Origin: Virgibacillus chiguensis
Lineage (GTDB): Bacteria; Bacillota; Bacilli; Bacillales; Amphibacillaceae
DNA: 64,000 nt
NCBI RefSeq assembly: GCF_900129865.1
Contig: NZ_FQXD01000002.1
Location: 248,001 to 312,000, forward strand
Reading direction: 5' to 3'
Below are positions 61,976 to 64,000 of the stretch, piece by piece (position 1 is the first letter of the stretch; every line of letters starts with the position of its first letter). Under the pieces are notes generated by a model. It did not search any database, was not told the origin of the DNA, and saw only the letters and a program-made list of their open reading frames with translations. The position numbers and the translations under genes are program-made.

Positions 61976-64000
61976 CTATTTAATTAAAAATTTTGTTCTG
62001 CTAGAGCCGTCTTTGGACTTCGTTACTTCAAGCACAGCTGGAAAAATTGCTTTTAATTCTTGCACATGAGAAATAATGCCAATCATTCTTCCTGACTGCT
62101 GCAAATCGACTAACGTATCAATTGCTTTATTCAATGCCTCTTCATCAAGCGTACCAAAACCTTCATCAATAAACATCGTATCAATCGAAATAGCACCTTG
62201 AAAGCTTTGAATCACATCAGACATTCCGAGCGCTAAGCTAAGGGAAGCGTTAAACTTCTCTCCTCCTGATAAAGTTTTTACATCTCTCGTTTGGCCTGTG
62301 TAAGCATCATATACATCAAGAGCGAGACCACTTTGTCTCCCGTATGATTCTTGACGATCACTACGAATAAAGGCATATTGCCCATTTGACAGTTCTTTTA
62401 ACCGCTCATTTCCTGCAGCAATAATTTGTTCTAAGTATTCAATCTGCAAATAACGTTCAAACGAGACTTTTCGATGATTTTGACCTCGAATCATATCATA
62501 TAAATCAGCTACTCTTTGCAACTGACGTTCATAATTTGTTACTTTTTCCAATACTTTTTGTACCGATTGCTTTAACCCTTTTGCCTCTTGTTCATACTGT
62601 TTGGATTCATTCCATCTACTGAAAGCTAATTCGTACGTCTCTTTTAAACGATGTAAATCCTGTTGCATAACAGTTACATCTAACTTCTCCTTACCTACTA
62701 ACATAGCATCTAATTCTTGAACCTGTTCACGTAATGAAGATATAGACTGATAGTATTGTTCTAAATCTTGTTTCAATGCTACCCGTTCAGATTCAGGCAA
62801 TTTTGCTTTTTGATAAGTGGCTTCAGAGGAAAAACCTTCCTTTTCTAAAGCTTGTAAAAATTGGTCGACAGAACTCTCTCGCTTTTTAACCGTTTCATCC
62901 AGCTGCTTCATGGCTTGCGTGAGCTCTGATTGAACTTTCGTTTGTTCCTGTTTCCATTTCTGTTGCTCTTTTTGTATAGCTTCCCATGCACTTTTTAGTT
63001 GCTCTAAATGAGTGGCTGTTTTAGCAATTTGCTCTTTCAAGTCTGCAAGTACACGCATGCTCTCTGGTACAGACTGTATCCTTTCCTGATAAGCTGCCTG
63101 CTTTTGTGCTAATGTTAACTTTAATTGTTGCTCCAATTGCTGTTGCTCTTTTTGCTTTGCTTCCAATGCTTTATATTCGGATTGAAGTTTTTCAAGCGCA
63201 AGCTTCTTTTCTCCACGTTGATGACGTGCTTGTCTTAGCCTTTCTACCTCAGCATTTAGCTTTTTACCAACTGTTGCAAGTTGCTCCTCTTTTTGTTTTA
63301 CATTTGTGCTAGCTATATGCTGCTTTTCTAATTCAGTTGCTTTTACGCGAACATTTTCTTGATTCGCTTTTAACTTACCACGTACATCTCGATATGCTGT
63401 GTCGACTCTCTCAAATTCTCTTCTCGCTTTTTCTAATTGCTCTTTCGTCACTTTCTCCCATTGTTGTGTAGCTTTACTCGGGTGGTCTAGACTTCCACAA
63501 ACCGGACATGCCTTCCCTTCATGCAAATGGGCAGCTAAATAAACGGCTTGGTTACCCATCCATGTTTGTTCAAGTTTGTTATAATGCCCTTTCATTTGGA
63601 TAGCTATTTTTTCTTTTTGCTTCGCTTCGGTTTTCAACAAAATTTGCTGTTCCATTAGTTTACGATATTCATGTACTAACCTAAATTGCTCACGCATCGT
63701 ATTTAATTTTTCCTGTTTATCAGGAAGCTTCTCTACAAACTGGTCAAGCTCATGCATATGCTTTTCCATTTGATCTATTTGGTCCTTTTTCTTCCCCAAA
63801 AGTTGTTCTGTAGCATAAAGGGTATCAGCTGCCTGCTTTGTTTGATTTTTTATCGTCATTAACTGCCGTTTCATTTCATCAATTTGTTCCACAATAGGTA
63901 AATAATTATTTAATCTATCTAGCTTTTTCCGAACCTCTTCTCGCTCAGGCTCCCGTTTTTCTTCAGCCTCTAATTGTTTGTTTACATTACTTAATTGTTC
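61976..64000 (-). CDS. sbcC: Nuclease SbcCD subunit C, N-terminal part cut by window
   Basis: C-terminal ~675 residues of the Rad50/SMC-type ATPase SbcC, which with SbcD processes hairpins and double-strand breaks. Visible are a long coiled coil, the zinc hook CPVCGSLDHP in the middle, the returning coiled coil, and the C-terminal ATPase lobe with signature LSGGEKFNASLSLALG, Walker B DTMFIDEGFGTLDE and a final HVQELKAIFP. The frame stays open to base 64000, so the Walker A lobe lies beyond. A GTG/ATG inside the frame near 63892 is not the real start, since the protein should exceed 1000 residues. Confidence 0.95.
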   Translation of the reverse strand, partial: EQLSNVNKQLEAEEKREPEREEVRKKLDRLNNYLPIVEQIDEMKRQLMTIKNQTKQAADTLYATEQLLGKKKDQIDQMEKHMHELDQFVEKLPDKQEKLNTMREQFRLVHEYRKLMEQQILLKTEAKQKEKIAIQMKGHYNKLEQTWMGNQAVYLAAHLHEGKACPVCGSLDHPSKATQQWEKVTKEQLEKARREFERVDTAYRDVRGKLKANQENVRVKATELEKQHIASTNVKQKEEQLATVGKKLNAEVERLRQARHQRGEKKLALEKLQSEYKALEAKQKEQQQLEQQLKLTLAQKQAAYQERIQSVPESMRVLADLKEQIAKTATHLEQLKSAWEAIQKEQQKWKQEQTKVQSELTQAMKQLDETVKKRESSVDQFLQALEKEGFSSEATYQKAKLPESERVALKQDLEQYYQSISSLREQVQELDAMLVGKEKLDVTVMQQDLHRLKETYELAFSRWNESKQYEQEAKGLKQSVQKVLEKVTNYERQLQRVADLYDMIRGQNHRKVSFERYLQIEYLEQIIAAGNERLKELSNGQYAFIRSDRQESYGRQSGLALDVYDAYTGQTRDVKTLSGGEKFNASLSLALGMSDVIQSFQGAISIDTMFIDEGFGTLDEEALNKAIDTLVDLQQSGRMIGIISHVQELKAIFPAVLEVTKSKDGSSRTKFLIK

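Overview
The window is a 64-kb piece of a low-GC, endospore-forming Firmicute chromosome. Gene order over most of the first 30 kb follows the Bacillus subtilis pdhABCD/ykyA/def/ykrA/rpoY/rnjA/ktrC and patA/ykyB/ykuE/ykuL/ykuQRSV neighbourhoods. Sporulation genes (spoVA-type operon, dpaA, yjcZ-type gene, Spo0E-like protein), AT-rich intergenic DNA and protein resemblance suggest a Bacillaceae member near Oceanobacillus/Virgibacillus. The genus is an inference; no rRNA or tRNA gene is present to test it. Both ends cut genes: pdhD at base 1 and sbcC at base 64000.

Layout. 1-7.5 kb: pyruvate dehydrogenase operon (minus strand), YkyA lipoprotein, peptide deformylase, HAD phosphatase. 7.7-14.7 kb: RNA polymerase epsilon subunit with RNase J1, KtrC potassium gate, heterodimeric ABC exporter. 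15-20.2 kb: lysine/diaminopimelate genes dapH-dapL with ykuS and ykuV, c-di-AMP receptor DarB, and a zinc-type repressor/efflux pair. 20.4-26.8 kb: ykuE, ykyB, an IS200/IS605-type relic, a broken EamA transporter, FbpB-like protein, patA, a Spo0E-like protein and signal peptidase. 27.5-34.5 kb: a zinc-ribbon membrane protein paired with a membrane-anchored trypsin-like protease, a YjcZ-type spore protein, a decayed EAL gene, KtrD, YwpF and a nitroreductase. 34.6-38.7 kb: a spoVA-type spore operon with the gene order of the mobile heat-resistance operon spoVA2mob. 38.8-48.3 kb: transporters, an oxidoreductase, a cstA / CC-tailed protein / ArsA-type ATPase group, and oligoendopeptidase F. 48.7-64 kb: YceI, VanW, NADH dehydrogenase, a stand-alone AMP-binding C-terminal domain, PyrR-attenuated uracil permease, GltS, an S13 peptidase without a signal peptide, LexA-controlled UvrX, an IolS-like reductase, lone dipicolinate synthase A, and SbcC.

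Three themes connect genes. Diaminopimelate/dipicolinate: dapH, dapL and patA supply meso-diaminopimelate precursors, dpaA branches to dipicolinate, and SpoVA-type proteins move dipicolinate into spores. Potassium/c-di-AMP: ktrC, ktrD and darB. Spore formation: a sigma-G-like promoter lies before the spoVA-type operon and a sigma-K-like promoter before the yjcZ-type gene.

The strongest unexplained pattern is a family of about 105-bp interspersed repeats, at least 15 whole or partial copies, lying between genes. Its parts are a left hairpin box, a central AACGACGTCGTT palindrome and a right box TATACTTTCCTATAG. A second GC-rich repeat is present twice. Function and family names rest on recognition of sequence motifs and remembered homologues; no database search was run.
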